Positions 1-11,809 of a stretch of 64,000 bases of DNA are shown here, one piece after another. The translations under genes were made by a program, and so were the position numbers. Origin of the DNA: Catonia carolina (lineage: Eukaryota; Arthropoda; Insecta; Hemiptera; Achilidae); assembly GCA_035578175.1 (NCBI GenBank), contig JAQMRL010000003.1:58822672-58886671 (forward strand), written 5' to 3'. Below the pieces are notes generated by a model that worked only from the letters and a program-made list of their open reading frames with translations, was not told the origin of the DNA and did no database searches. How positions within the stretch are numbered: position 1 is the first letter of the stretch; every line of letters begins with the position of its first letter.

Positions 1-599
1 ACATGTTCTAATAGTAATAATAGAAGAGGTGTTACGTAATTGGAATACTTTGTTCCATCTATTGCTACTCGAAATAATTTTTCTTTGTATTAAAAATGTT
101 TCTTAACTTATTTTCTAAGATGGTGGCTAATTATGATATGTATAAATAAATTGGTTCACACACTTATATAACGTGAATGCATCTTCGCCATTGACTATAA
201 TCAATTACATGAAACTAATGGCAAATTTTTGCAGTATTTTTATATTTTTATAGATACTTCGACGTTTATAAAATTTCTGAAGTGTTATATTAAATTACTA
301 TGAATTAATAGTGATAAATTAGTCTTTATGATGAAGTTTTGTAGTGTAAAGTTCATGATTTTAATTGAAAAGCAAAAGTTTTCATTAATAAGTTTAAAAA
401 CATATTATAATCCTTTTCTTTTTATAAAAAATTCTACCTCAATAATGAAGTTTGGACAGATGTATCACACTTTTAAACATTGGATCCATTAATTTGTTTC
501 ATTGATTTTATTTTTGCTCGTTTTATCAACTATATTTTTAAAAATGTTATATGAAACCGCGAAAATTATATACAATTTTTGATGGTGTGTTTTTATATC
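1..599. other. AT-rich sequence, no recognised feature
   Basis: No open frame of note, no repeat shared with the rest of the window and no convincing splice-site pair was seen before the LINE begins near 600. Confidence 0.5.
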
Positions 600-2753
600 T
601 TAAAGGACAGAAACACGAAGGAGGAATAAAGAAACAATTTACGCAAGCCAGAACATCAAAAAATATATGAATATAGAAGACTGAAGGGGGAACAGGTACG
701 AAAGGATGTGATCGAGAAATTGCAGGAGATGAATATGTGCGGTGGAGATGTGGATGTGGAGGTTGAGTTGCATCAATTACAAGAGAGGATAAATAATATT
801 AAAGAAGAATGCCTAAAGCCAGATCATATTATGAAGAAAACCTGGATGACTGAAGAAATCTTGGAACTTATGAACAAGAGAAGAACTGATAAGAACAAGA
901 GTGTAGAATACAGAATGGTTCAGCGGGAAATTAGAGGAAGAATTAGAGAAGCAAAAGAGAAGGAAAAGATGGAATTATGTCAGGAGATAGAGAAATGCCA
1001 GGAGAAAGGGGACAATTTTAATTTACACAAAAATGTAAAGGAAGTGGCTGGTACAAGAAGAAAGAGAACAACACAAGTACTTACGGATAATGAAGGAAGA
1101 ATAATCACAAACAAGATGGAAGTGAAACAAGTATGGGAGAATTATATCCAACAACTTTTCTATGACCAAAGGCCAAGTGCTCCAATAGTTGAGGGGGATG
1201 ATGGCCCAGCGATTTTAGAAGACGAAGTATGCGCAGCCGTGAAAAATGCAAAAGAACAGAAAGCTGTAGGACGTGATGGAATACCAGCCGAAATAATAAA
1301 GCTCTTCCAAGGGGAAAATTTGAAATAGCTTACTGCTTTATTTAATAGAATATATAATGGCGGAAATATACCACAGGAATGGTTAAATTCGGAATTTATA
1401 ACTCTTCCCAAAAAACCCGGAGCAAGGAAATGTACAGATTTTCGAACTATTAGTCTTATGAGCCATCTCCTTAAAATATTCCTTAAAGTGATTCATGGCA
1501 GAATATACAAAAAGTGTGATGAACAAATATCCGATTCTCAGTTTGGATTCCAACGAGCCGTTGGAACGAGAGAGGCCCTTTTCTCTATACAGGTACTGTT
1601 CCAGCGTTGCCGTGATGTAAATTGTGACGTTTTTGTCTGTTTTGTCGACTATCAAAAGGCGTTTGATAGGGTGCAACACGATAAGATGGTTGAAGTGCTC
1701 AGGAGGACTGGAATAGATGCAAAAGATCTTAGAATTATTATAAACCTGTATTGGAACCAGATCTCTTCAGTCAGAGTTGAAGATGAGAGTACAAATAGCG
1801 TGCAGATTTTGAGAGGCGTTCGTCAGGGGTGTATACTGTCGCCGGTAATTTTCAACGTTTACTCAGAATACATATTCCGAGAGGCAGTGCAGGGCATTGA
1901 AGAGGGAATTACGCTAAACGGGGAGAAGATCAATAATATTCGATACGCCGATGACACTGCTATTTTCTCGGATAGTATAACCAGTTTGCAAAGGTTAATG
2001 AACAGGGTAACTGAACATAGCAGAAAGAATGGTTTAGACATTAACATAAGCAAAACGAAATTTATGATTATTAGCAAGCATACGAATATAAGAGAGAATA
2101 TTAAAATTAACGGTGTACCCCTGGAAAGAGTTAAGCAGTATACTAACCTAGGCAGCAATGTAAACGAGGATTGGGATCACTCGCAAGAAATTAAGATACG
2201 CATAGAAAAAGCCAGAGTGGCCTTCAACAATATGCGAAAAATTTTCAAAACTCACGACCTTACACTTGCTATCAAAATGCGTCTCCTTCGATGTTATGTG
2301 TTCTCTGTACTGTTCTGCGGCGTGGAAGCTTGGACGCTCGCTGAGGCCTCAGCCAGGAGGCTTGAAGCCTTTGAAATGTGGCTTTATCGAAGAATGTTAG
2401 GCGTATCATGGAGGGACAGAGTCACCAATGTAGAAATTCTTCGAAGGATGAATAAAGATAAAGAGGTTCTTGACATCGTGAAAGTGCAAAGCTCCAATAC
2501 CTGGGACACATTATGCGCAATGAGAACCGTTACGTGTTGCTCCAAAAGATTCTGCAAGGAAAGGTGTATGGTGCGAGAGGTCCCGGTAGAAGAAGGATTT
2601 CATGGTTGAAAAATCTAAGAACGTGGTTCAACCAGTCGACCACCCAACTTTTCAAAGCAGCTGTTTCCAAAGTCAGAATAGCCATCATGATAGCCAACAT
2701 CCGAACCGGATAGGCACCATAAGAAGAAGAAGAAGAAGAGAACATCAACAACG
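600..2753 (+). mobile_element. 5'-truncated non-LTR retrotransposon (RTE/CR1-like LINE), nearly intact reverse transcriptase
   Basis: This is the best preserved LINE in the window. The ORF2 frame is open from about 630 to 2713, apart from an in-frame TAG at 1326-1328 and an apparent one-base deletion near 2490 that moves the last 75 or so codons into another frame. The RT core is complete: motif A 'FVDYQKAFDRV' (about 1639-1671), motif B 'RGVRQGCILSPVIF' (about 1810-1850) and the catalytic YADD at 1944-1955. A C-terminal domain ('EAWTLAEASARRLEAFEMW') follows, then 'GRRRISWLKNLRTWFNQS' after the frameshift. The apurinic-endonuclease domain expected upstream is absent, so the copy is 5' truncated. 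The 3' end is a GAA microsatellite (2719-2741) rather than poly(A), as in RTE-type elements. The exact clade is an inference. A degenerate relative lies at 12030-12760. Confidence 0.88.
708..2713 (+). pseudogene. LINE ORF2 reverse transcriptase, one nonsense and one frameshift lesion
   Basis: The product would be an RNA-directed DNA polymerase driving target-primed reverse transcription. Translation runs 708-1328, stops at TAG, and resumes in the same frame through 'RIYNGGNIPQEWLNSEF' to about 2490. The adjacent +1 frame then carries on to a TAG at 2711-2713 after 'VRIAIMIANIRTG'. The N-terminal third, before the fingers motif 'KAVGRDGIPAEIIKLF' near 1260, is lysine- and glutamate-rich and looks like the linker between endonuclease and RT. 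The upstream frame reads 'EYRRLKGEQVRKDV', so no genuine start codon is present. With so few lesions the copy is probably young, but it could not make full-length protein. Confidence 0.85.
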
Positions 2754-2759
2754 CAACTT

Positions 2760-3230
2760 AATACTGTAGGATAAACACATCAGAACAATCATAGAAATAA
2801 AGACATACAACACAGTAGGACGCAGCGTAATGACTTGTGGGGCTAAGAGTTGGGTGGTAAATAGAAAAATAGGTAATGGGACCAAGATGGATTTATGGAG
2901 GTGAAGCCATGGGCTGATGAGAATGAACTGAGTTACCAATGAGATAATACAAAAGAGATTGGGGATAAGAGCGATGTATTGAGTTACAAGGAAAAAAGAT
3001 TGATATGGTGTGGGCCTATGAGAAGAACAGATATATTGTGTGGATGACGGGCTAGAGTCCAGTGGGTAGGTACAAGAAAGGCAAACACCGGCGGTCCTTA
3101 ACAGATGATGTGGATCAGGCCATGAAAAGGTGTTATCTTCGGGAGAAAAATTGGATTGATTGGGATAAATAGAGCTAGAGGTTAAGAGAGGGGATCCAGC
3201 GACAACCGTAGGAAACCCCTAAAACAATAT
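2760..3230 (+). pseudogene. Degenerate LINE C-terminal fragment
   Basis: Several frames together recall the C-terminal region of a second LINE type. Visible pieces are 'VGRSVMTCGAKSWVVNRK' (about 2818-2870), a stretch resembling 'RVTNEEI' near 2930, 'DDVDQAMKRCYLREKNWIDW' (about 3104-3164) and 'RLREGIQRQP' (about 3175-3205). Stops and frameshifts are frequent. It begins just after the GAA tail of the previous LINE. Its end wording ('REKNWIDWDK') differs from that LINE, so it is a separate insertion rather than a continuation. Confidence 0.65.
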
Positions 3231-3510
3231 TATAATTTCACTGCAACTAGATATCTTAAACTAACGAACAGTTTTTTTTTTGGCGGTGTTATCCCCTCAT
3301 AATTATACATTCATCTACTAGTGCAAAATCACTTATTATTTTATTTTACTTATGCAGTGAGTGCTTCAGCAAAATGTTTACATCATAAATCTAAATTAAT
3401 CTTATTTACACTTAAATAGTATTTTAGTAAGGTATAAATATGATTTAAATGCAACTTAATATTATTATTTTTTATATAGTAACACTATCTTATGTAACGT
3501 CGTAAATTAC

Positions 3511-3980
3511 TTACTTTACGGCGAGGTTCCTACGGATGATCCACTTCTCGCATACCAAAATGCCATCGATCTCGATCCCACCAGTCCTTTTCTGTTTACT
3601 GACTTTTCTCCATCGTGGATCTGACTCCCTGCAACCAAGTACATCGCGGCCTTCCTCTTCTACGCCGACTTGAAGGACAGTACTGAAGAGTCTCCTCGGC
3701 CATCTATGCCCCTCCATCCTCTGGACATAGCCATACCACACCAACTGCCTTATTTCAATGTCCTCCATTATCGTACTGCCACAACCTATCCTCGCCCTGA
3801 CTTCCTCGTTTCTAACCCTATCGATCCGGGAGATCCAACATGAGCGTCTGAAGCAATCCATCTCTAAAACCCTCAATTTGTCCTGACTTCTTTTATCCAG
3901 GGTCCAAGCCTCACAATCATACAACGTAATAGGCTTCAATACAGCATTATAAATTCTTTTCTTGTGTCAATCTGGATTTT
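3511..3980 (-). pseudogene. LINE reverse transcriptase C-terminal fragment
   Basis: A minus-strand open frame of 142 codons (3939 to 3511) reads 'LYDCEAWTLDKRSQDKLRVLEMDCFRRS', then 'RIDRVRNEEVRARIG', 'RQLVWYGYVQRMEGHRWPRR' and a final 'CEKWIIRRNLAVK'. This order (EAWTL, EMDxxRR, RVRNEEV, WYGYVQRM) is the usual C-terminal signature of RTE/CR1-like LINE ORF2 proteins. Coding sense extends a little upstream to about 3980 ('RKRIYNAVLKPIT'). The catalytic RT core is missing. It faces the 2760-3230 fragment and belongs to a similar but not identical subfamily. Confidence 0.75.
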
Positions 3981-4124
3981 CGGTGACCAAAACAGGGAAT
4001 TCAAGCGTCTTAAATAAGATAAGATAATCATACCAATTAAATAAGATAATATACTAATGATTTAAATTTACAACTTTATATTTGTTATCTATATTGTACA
4101 GCTTTTTTGAAATTTTAGTCTTGC

Positions 4125-4770
4125 TTGTAATAAACTAAATAAAACGACTTACTCCTTCTCCGTCTATTAACTATTACGCTAGTGTCTAACAGTTGACGTG
4201 AACGTTCAGACGATCTTCATCTTTCTTGACACTTACACACTGTTTCATCTACTGAAGTGACATGAAAATGGCGATGGATGTCACTATTGCGGACATATCA
4301 TGCGGCATTTACAATTTTTTAGGAAACCTTGTTTTGGAAACTATAGATGTCATTTAAGTGGCTTGCTTTGGGTAGCTACAGATCTGCAGAACATATTTCC
4401 ATATTTTTTACCACGTTCTTGTAAAGATGCAATTTATTCAAGATCAACAGTTCGGAGGTCCGACCGAACAGCCAAACCATTTTTCTACGAGTTGGCTTAT
4501 ATCTATTTTGTAGTTCTTTTCTTCTTTATGTGTTCCGTCCACGTCAGCTTTACATCTAGAGTCATCCTAGGATTCTTGGATGTATTGGCAAAAGGTACTG
4601 CATTACCGTTAACTCTTATGGGGATGTGATTGCTTCTTTTATTAGTAAAGTTCACATGCACCAATTTTTTTTTTTGAGACTAATCCTCAATTGTTTGGTC
4701 CATGTATTAATTGAGGTTACAGCTCGCTGTAGTTTCTCGATCGATTGCTTTACTAAATTTCCTGAATGAT
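4125..4770 (-). pseudogene. Jockey-like LINE ORF2 C-terminal fragment, frameshifted
   Basis: Minus-strand frames spell out, in order, 'HVNFTNKRSNHIPIRVNGN' (about 4600-4660), 'TLDVKLTWTEHIKKKRTTK' (about 4505-4565), 'GLAVRSDLRTVDL' near 4440, 'FQNKVS' then 'IVNAA' and 'YVRNSDIHR' (about 4270-4330), and 'LLDTS' near 4185. These match the known order of the Jockey/R1-type ORF2 tail: 'SVxVxFTxK', 'YLGMxLDxKLxWxxHI', 'WLxGRxS', 'QNKVLRxIVNAPWYVRN', 'LLD'. At least three frameshifts are needed. The T-rich + strand sequence at 4661-4674 looks like a later homopolymer expansion. Confidence 0.75.
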
Positions 4771-7700
4771 GTACTTATGTTTTTAGATCTTTAAAATAAG
4801 TTTTTTTTAAATTTTTACTCAAAAGTTATTTTTTTTTAAATTTAGGATATATTTAGAAAGTCAATTCGGGCACAAAATTGTTAATAGTTTTCAATTTCCC
4901 TTCACTAATACAACCAATTTGGTTACATGATGAACCAAATTTTGGAATTTTGGATGAACCAAATTACTGTCACAATACAACACTACATCTTTAACGACAT
5001 CAGTCAAAAGTACTAAGAACTATAACAAAAGCACATTTTCACGTAACCAATCATACTCTCACAAACAACTGAAGGTGATAACAGTTCAAGACATTGTAAA
5101 GTGTAAACACAACACAGGGTACAATTATAAAAAAATACAATATCGACCACATAAATCCAAACGTACTGTACTATATCTTTCGGGTACCGACTTTCCTGTA
5201 ACAGACGACTGAATCGAAGGTGGAATATTATCTACTCCGATTACCATAAAACACATTTCGAATCAATGCACAATACCTAAGTTATTAAAAATCATTTCAT
5301 ATAACAAATTCATCAGTCATTATTCTTCAAATTTTTTCATTATATCTAAGCACTATATTCCTTACACAATTTCAAGTCGAAATCAGTCACTTTACCGATT
5401 TCACATTCACGCGCCATTGTTGTTACCCATTTTTAATCTCATTTACTAGTCGTGCATTTAAAAAATTGTAGTTTTAAATAAAAATGAAGTTAAAGTAAAA
5501 AAATGAAATAAAGAGAATATCTATATAATGAATGATGACTCAGGGACCCAAAAATTAAATTGTCTCTAATACCCAGGAAGTTCGACAATATACCATATCT
5601 GAAGAGCAGAAGAGGGCCAGATTTGAGAATATGAAGAAGACGTGGGATCAAAGAAAAGGAGTCAACCGATCCGCTGAAGGCTGAAAGTTGACTAAAAAGC
5701 TTCAACTGGAGCTTAAAAAAAGAGAATATCAAAATAAAGAACTAAATTTTACTTTGTTTTGTTTATATGTTGCTGTTAAATATATTGTAGCGTATTAAAT
5801 TTTTTACTTGTAATAACGTAGTGCATTAAAGTTTACATAACTTATAAACAACCGTCGATCGTTGCTTTTTGAAGCAACAAAAAATAAACTAAACGTGAAA
5901 GTTTTAACTACGGCGCAACAAAATTAATTACATGTTAATGAAAGGAAGAATACATGTCGAAACTAATTCACAACGATTACTTACTCTTATGAATGATATC
6001 TCTTTACATTTGTATTATACTGTGTAATGGAACTGTAGAAAATTTACTCGCAATGCTTTTTGAAAAGGAACGTATGTAGATGCAGCCAGTTATATTTGTT
6101 TTCTCTAACACCTGTGGCTAAATTATACACGTAGGACTCAGAGAACAGAATGTGTGTATTTATATTATGTTTGCAGAAGTCTCTGTTTGTGTATGTACGA
6201 ATGTATTTATGTGTGTTGTATTTTATGAAATGGTCTCCACGCTTTTCTCTCGAGGGAGGTATTGTGTTTTTCCGGCACAACAGAAGCGCTGAAATGATTT
6301 ACGCTTTTCTCTACTGCTTGCATATGAAGCTAATTACATTGCTGAAATATAGTCTCGATAAATGTTCAGTCAATGCCACCCTGATATAATCAGAAAATAT
6401 ATGTTTCGCTTAATTTTTTCTAACGAACAGATGCCTCCCAGAATTATTTATGTTATGTACTTGTGAAAATGTATCCGTTGCCAAGCTAATTTGGAAGCAA
6501 TTAATTTTCAAAACATATAGACCGTTTCATTACTGTTAATTAAAATTATCTGAAATTGAAATCGGTGTTTGTTTTTCATAGTTTTATTTGTTATAATGTG
6601 ATTTTAATTAAAATATTCATAGTTAATTAATAATTATGATTACATTTTTTTAAATTAAAATATTTAATTAAAATAAATAATTTGTGAACAAAACGCAATT
6701 GAAATAATATTGAAGTTACAAATGTATGTTAATGAATACAAATTTAATTCTCATGTAATCTAATAAATGGAAATGTAAATTCTGAAGAACTAAAATTAAA
6801 AAAAATACCTTCATTTCTATTTAGTAAATGATACGTAGGATAAATAAATCATTCGAATTCGACCACCCGCTCCTAGGAGTAAAAACAGTATAACTCCCCT
6901 CAAAAATAACTATTATTTCGATAACTTCCCAAAGAGCTGTAATTTTTTGAATCAGTCTTAGTACTCTTAAAGTTATACTATTAAAGGTAAAGCGGGGATG
7001 AAATCGTAAAAAGTAATAGACCAATTTATTTTACGTATGCACCCCTCTGATAGAAGTGATAACTCCGCAGGGAGCGCGGGCGCCATGGCTACGTAATGTA
7101 CACAATGGTAAATTAAGTTTCCTGTATTATAATCCTGATTTAAAACCTCGTTTTATGTGCATAGTATAACACATTTATTGTTGCTTCATTCTATTAAAGT
7201 ATTAAAAACACGAAAGCTGAAAAGAAATTTTAAACTTATTTTTGTGTAAAACTATATCAGCTTTAAGAGGAAAACTTATACATCAGTTCTGATTACTCGA
7301 CTTTCTTTCCCATTTTTAGCTTCTGCAAAAAGTGGCATTTTTTAGAGGGAAAGGGATCACAGTAACAGTAAGGGTTAGGGAGTTGGTTGAGATCGGAGGG
7401 TGATAATCCAATAAAGCAAAGTTGACTTTGTTCGCAGCTACATGGCCGTTGTCCAGGCATCTATTCTCCATCTTTGTCTTATTTCTTCTATACCCAGTCT
7501 CCGTTCTATGATTACCCATACAAAATTTTTGCTCTTTGCCTTTATTTCTATAACATAATTATATTTCAAAGTATCGACTTTATTATATTTAAAAGAGAGT
7601 AGTAGAGGCCTTTACTAAAGCCTGATAAAAGGCGTTCATAATGAGACATCTTTTCTGTAACTGGAACCTATTGTATCTTCAGATTTTTTAACGTTTATGA

Positions 7701-7800
7701 ATAAAGTACTATAACAACAAATTTACTGCACAGCGTAGACTTAATTTAAATATTTTGAATGTGGCTACGAAATTAAAACTATGTATAATGGCTATTTTTG
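4771..7800. other. Long AT-rich interval, no gene recognised
   Basis: No coding signature was recognised. Two small stretches stand out. At 6060-6390 composition is more even than in the flanks and short overlapping frames occur on both strands. At 6830-7080 there is an unusually GC-containing block ending in 'GCGCGGGCGCCATGG' near 7075. Neither matches another sequence in the window, so they could be conserved noncoding sequence or unrecognised repeats. Confidence 0.4.
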
Positions 7801-7834
7801 ACCAATACCGACTTATGGAACAGACAAGTGCAAG

Positions 7835-8110
7835 ATAGGCAGAAATAAAGTTCAAGAGGAGTATACTAAGAAAGACAAGAGGAAGTACAATGACAAATGA
7901 TGTAATTAGAAACAATAGAGGATGGATAGCCTGATAAGGAGACTTGGAAAAACAAAAAATGATGGTTTGGCATGTGAGTGGGATGAAGGAAAGTAGAACT
8001 TCACTGAGAACAAAGTAAATGGGTTCAGTTAAGGATAAACTGGGAAAAAGATACGGTGCCGAGAGAGCACCGATAAAGAAATGGTACACTGATGGAGAGG
8101 AGTTGTGTTG
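7835..8110 (+). pseudogene. Highly degenerate LINE C-terminal fragment
   Basis: The + strand reads approximately 'RSILRKTRGSTMTNDVIR' (7855-7910), 'LEKQKMMVWHVSGMKES' (7945-7995), then 'GSVKDKLGKRYGAERAP' and 'KKWYTDGEEL' (8020-8105). This follows the LINE tail pattern 'RxILxKTRxDxIxNxVIR', 'IEKQKLxWxGHVxRM', 'GKRxxGRPRxxWxD'. Stops and substitutions are frequent and no RT core remains. A 144-codon open frame on the opposite strand across the same region (7709-8143) is hydrophobic and is judged to be a shadow of this fragment. Confidence 0.5.
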
Positions 8111-8130
8111 GACCCGGTCCGAAAAATTTT

Positions 8131-8639
8131 TGAAGAGGCTCAAAGGGAATGATAACTTTTTTAATTTATTGGTCTATATTAATGCATCTGCGTGCACGAG
8201 AAGTCATGAATTCTAAAGGAACAAAAATGACCGGAAGTTTTATTGAAGATATATTACAATGTTACATGATATTTTTCCTAAGTACAGTATCCCTAAGGTA
8301 AGAGTTAACGGTTTTTACAAATTATACAACAGTCCGAGTTGATAATTTGCGTGCGGTCAAAGCAATAAAAAAATAAAAGGATTTATTTTAAATCTTTATT
8401 GCCAAAATTAATGTAAAAGAGCTATTTATTCTACAAAACAGATTTTTATGTAAAACCGTAGACTCAAAACAAACCAATATTTTGTTATTCTGCGACTTAC
8501 ATATATCCAGTTTTAAGACAATTTATGTTTACATAGTAAAAATGTTCTTATCTGTTTTCAAACTGAAAAAAGTTATAATGGTTGATGACTCTATAATATA
8601 CCATACAGATGAATACATCTATCTTGAACAAGTCATTAA
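8131..8639. other. AT-rich spacer between LINE fragments
   Basis: Nothing recognised. Confidence 0.4.
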
Positions 8640-9137
8640 ATGTGGAAACCATGCCAAACTGCTGAAATATATAGGCGCATAAGATACATAACATAAGTTA
8701 ATAACATCATACGGTACGTCCAAAACAAGGTACTAAGAAACATCGCCAACAAACACTGGTTTATCAGAAACAACGATCTCGTCTGAGACCTGCGTATGAA
8801 TTTTTCTCCAGGAAATCCAGAGGTTCGCGCAGAAGCCTGAGGAAAGACTCCACCGCCATGACGATGTTAGAGCAATCCAGCTGCTTTAAACCGAATATCT
8901 TTTAGACCCGACATTTCCCTTGTAGTATTATATAAACAGTTCCAAGGGAAATGGAGGCTTGTTTGCTGATGCCGCATCAAGTGGCCAGGCGGCGGGTTTT
9001 TGGTTGGTAGGTGGTTGCGCCCTCCTTGGAGCTGGACAAGGACGCCTCAATTGATTCCAACACTACTTCCTCCATCGTGAGAGAGTGAACATGAGCTTTT
9101 CTAATGTTCACTCGAGACTAATAGTCTCGGATATAAA
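8640..9137 (+). pseudogene. Jockey/R1-like LINE 3' end fragment
   Basis: After the + strand 'YVQNKVLRNIANKHWFIRNN' (about 8714-8775), the sequence continues 'DLRMNFSPGNPEVRA' and then passes into a GC-richer region (8960-9090) that looks like LINE 3' UTR. It ends near an A run at 9136. The motif 'QNKVLRNIxNxxWxIRNNDL' is the Jockey-type ORF2 tail seen in several other fragments here. Frames are broken at many places, and the upstream RT core is absent because of 5' truncation. Confidence 0.6.
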
Positions 9138-9395
9138 AAAACAACCGAAGATCTGATGCGCCGGCAAAATAGGAAGATACCACACTTTATGTCGCAGTGT
9201 CATCAATATTAGATAGAAACTATGGATAAAGCGTGTATAAAATTAAAACGTTAAATGCGCAAGAGAGTGGAATGTACTTAAAATGTGTTCTTTTTATTAA
9301 ATTGCGGAATTATTTCTGTTTATACTGTAACTAACTTAAAAAAAATACTCATTATTATTGAGACTAGAGATGGAATATAAAGTAAACAAAATAAC

Positions 9396-10371
9396 TACAG
9401 TCAATTCGAAATAGCATGATAGTATTAATTAAATGGAATAAAGAAAGGAGGGAATTTTATAATGTGCTCATTTGTCAGTGCTACCACTTAAAGATTTTTC
9501 TTTGTGTTAACTTTCCTTGCTAGTGAATTAAAGCATTTTATAAGATAAATTAATACTGAAAGAGTAAAAACTAATGATTTTTCCAATGACGCCGAATATG
9601 TAAATCAAATTTATTAATTAATTATTATTTCATTATATTGTTATTAATGAAAAACTAATTATTAAATACAATTTATTAATTAATAATGTCTTGAATCCAA
9701 AATTTACGGTTCAACCAAACCCTCTAACTTGCAACGAATTCAAGCATTCCAATCAAAAACATTACGCCTTATAGCAAAAGCACCTCTTTACGTTAGCAAC
9801 AAAACCTTACATACAGATTTGAAAACACCACTTGTACAAAATTCCATTGAATACCTATACAAACGCTTTCACGACAAGTCACACGAACACGAGAACCCCC
9901 TGGTGCGTTCACTTTCCTCCGTCCATTTACCTAATAATCCTCCTAGACGCCTTAAAAGACGCTGGAGTAGAGACATGCTAATTTGATATACAAATTTCAT
10001 TCTTGGGAAGGCACCAATGGGGGTCCTACCCCTCTCATGCCTATCATGTCATTTACATAATCACGATAATCATCACATTTGCTTGTCGTAACATTTTACA
10101 GTTGTAAATAAAAAATTAAAGAGAAAAAAAATGTCTTGTGTATTGAATGCATAGGTTACTGAATGCAACAATAACAAATGCCAATAAAATAATTAATTTC
10201 ATATGATTTTCAAAATTGCAAAACAAAGATTTATATTAAATTTTGTAAAAATAATTAAAAGGGAAATTTTACTTTTGAAAAGGGAAATTTTACTTTTGAA
10301 AAGAGAATTCATATTTTGAAAAGATACCACGATTCAGAGACTTACTATCATGCTATTTCGAATGGACTGTA
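9396..10371. mobile_element. pogo-like MITE with 27 bp terminal inverted repeats, split by a nested LINE
   Basis: Terminal inverted repeats lie at 9398-9424 and 10343-10369. They begin CAGTC(A/C)ATTCGAAATAGC and agree at 26 of 27 positions. Each is bordered by a TA dinucleotide (9396-9397 and 10370-10371), the target duplication of Tc1/mariner/pogo elements. The CAGT start followed by ATTCG resembles the Drosophila pogo end, so a pogo-like assignment is reasonable but inferred. Without the nested LINE (9694-10129) and one copy of its 9 bp target duplication, the element is about 530 bp. No transposase is encoded, so it is non-autonomous. A 22 bp unit is duplicated at about 10258-10300. Confidence 0.82.
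9694..10129 (+). mobile_element. Young 5'-truncated Jockey-like LINE, with target-site duplication
   Basis: The insertion carries the last 85 codons of ORF2 (about 9729-9986). They read 'QRIQAFQSKTLRLIAKAPLY', a central 'YLYKRFHDKSHEHENPLV', and near the end 'LPNNPPRRLKRRWSRDML'. A 3' UTR of about 135 bases and an A-rich tail follow. It is flanked by a perfect 9 bp direct repeat AATGTCTTG at 9685-9693 and 10130-10138, the target-site duplication of its integration into the MITE. The frame is uninterrupted. The 3' half is closely matched by the minus-strand copy at 60890-61133, so the family was recently mobile. Confidence 0.87.
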
Positions 10372-11713
10372 ATAAGTTTTAATTAATCTTAATTAATACG
10401 TATGTGGATAACTTTAATAACGAAAAGATATTTTCAAAAGAGAGTTTGTAGCTCGCCTTATCACTTATCAATCATAAAAGTTAAAAAGAAGTGATAGGTA
10501 GTTGCTATATATTATAAAAGTTATGTTTGTTCAGTAGCTACTGATGCTAAAATTAATGTTAACAGAGCGTAATTAGTTTTCTAAGTGAGATGGAATAATG
10601 AATAAATAAATATTGTTTCTTTTTAATCTAATTCGTTTGTCCGTTTTGCTTAAGTGTAAATTAATCTTTGATACCTAAATTCATGTTCCTAAAAATACAG
10701 ATGAGTTGATCTTAAGAGATAAATCGGAATGAAAACAGAGACATATTACGTTTTACCTAAATGAAATATGAAAACCACTAGAATATATGCAGTTTGGCTA
10801 TTTGCGGTAGGGATGAGAAAAATCTGTTACCATAGGCCGTAGGCCTATTTTTAGGGCATGTGTCTTGTTATTATTCTATGGAGAGCTTTTCCATAGGCCA
10901 GGGAGGAGGTAGATCTTGAACGTGGAACGACTTACAACCTATCCCCATTATCGCAACCTCCGTACGGAGGAAGAAAAGAAGAAAAAGAGGCATACTCTTT
11001 GGTATGGGCCCATTGATAAATGTCGTAGGATAGTTACTAGCAACCCATCTACAACGCTAATATTCACGCGGTAAGCGTTTTTCAATATTCCCTACCTACT
11101 GAATTCGGAAGAAAAAGAAATAATAATTTCCATCGATGAATACATGAATTTGTTTGGAATTCATTTCGGATTAATCTTTCGTTGACAGTAGTTACTAACG
11201 GACTTTTTTTATTTCACAAGATAAAAAAAAACAATAAAATCTCCTTCACACTACATCATAATTAATAGTAAAGTAATTCGTATTAGAGAAGATGAATGAA
11301 AAAAATACTTTATTGTTACATAATAGTCACTACCTGTATTTACTCACATTGACGAAATTGAAAAACAACTAAAAGTGGAACCCAGTTAATCTTTGATGTA
11401 ATAATCATACATACCACCTGTTATTATTGTCTATAGTAAACTGCAAAAATTTGGATAACTTTTAATTAGCTATTTAGAATTTCCAAATTTGAATAGATGA
11501 TGGTTATCTTAGAATTATCGAAGAGAGATTATTGATTTAATATTACGGATTTTTGTGTAACAGGAGAGGTAACCTATAGTTCTGGTAACTGGGTGTTTTT
11601 ATGTAACGAGATATTTATATTCGAATAATATTGTACAGTGAAAACGAAACACAAACATTAAATAAAACTAAAAATTCTGTTAGGTACTTTAACCGGTTAA
11701 AATATTATTGATA
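10372..11713. other. AT-rich interval, no recognised gene
   Basis: No coding or repeat signature was recognised. A more GC-balanced patch at about 10835-11060 contains several near-palindromic words but matches no other part of the window. Confidence 0.4.
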
Positions 11714-11809
11714 ATGGCTTGTGTTAATTTTTTGGAAGGCTTCCAATCTCTCCAACAACCCGCCGACTCCTTCCGAATTGCTGTACAGCCAATTATAAAA
11801 GTCTCTAAT
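11714..11809 (+). CDS. Candidate short coding exon with start codon and splice donor
   Basis: An ATG at 11714 opens 32 sense codons beginning 'MACVNFLEGFQSLQQPADSF' and ending at a consensus-like donor (AAT followed by GTAAGT at 11810). Its composition is richer in C and G than the flanks and the codons look plausible. No signal peptide is evident and I do not recognise the sequence. It could be the first coding exon of a gene running right, a fragment of an old transposon ORF, or chance. Without a homology or transcript match, confidence is low. Confidence 0.2.

Noticed and set aside
1859..2158. Minus-strand 99-codon frame within the first LINE
   Set aside because: It is a shadow of the reverse transcriptase frame, with no independent signal.
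7709..8143. Minus-strand 144-codon hydrophobic frame resembling a membrane protein
   Set aside because: It is the antisense of a decayed LINE C-terminal fragment on the + strand; the hydrophobic look comes from reversing a lysine/glutamate-rich region.
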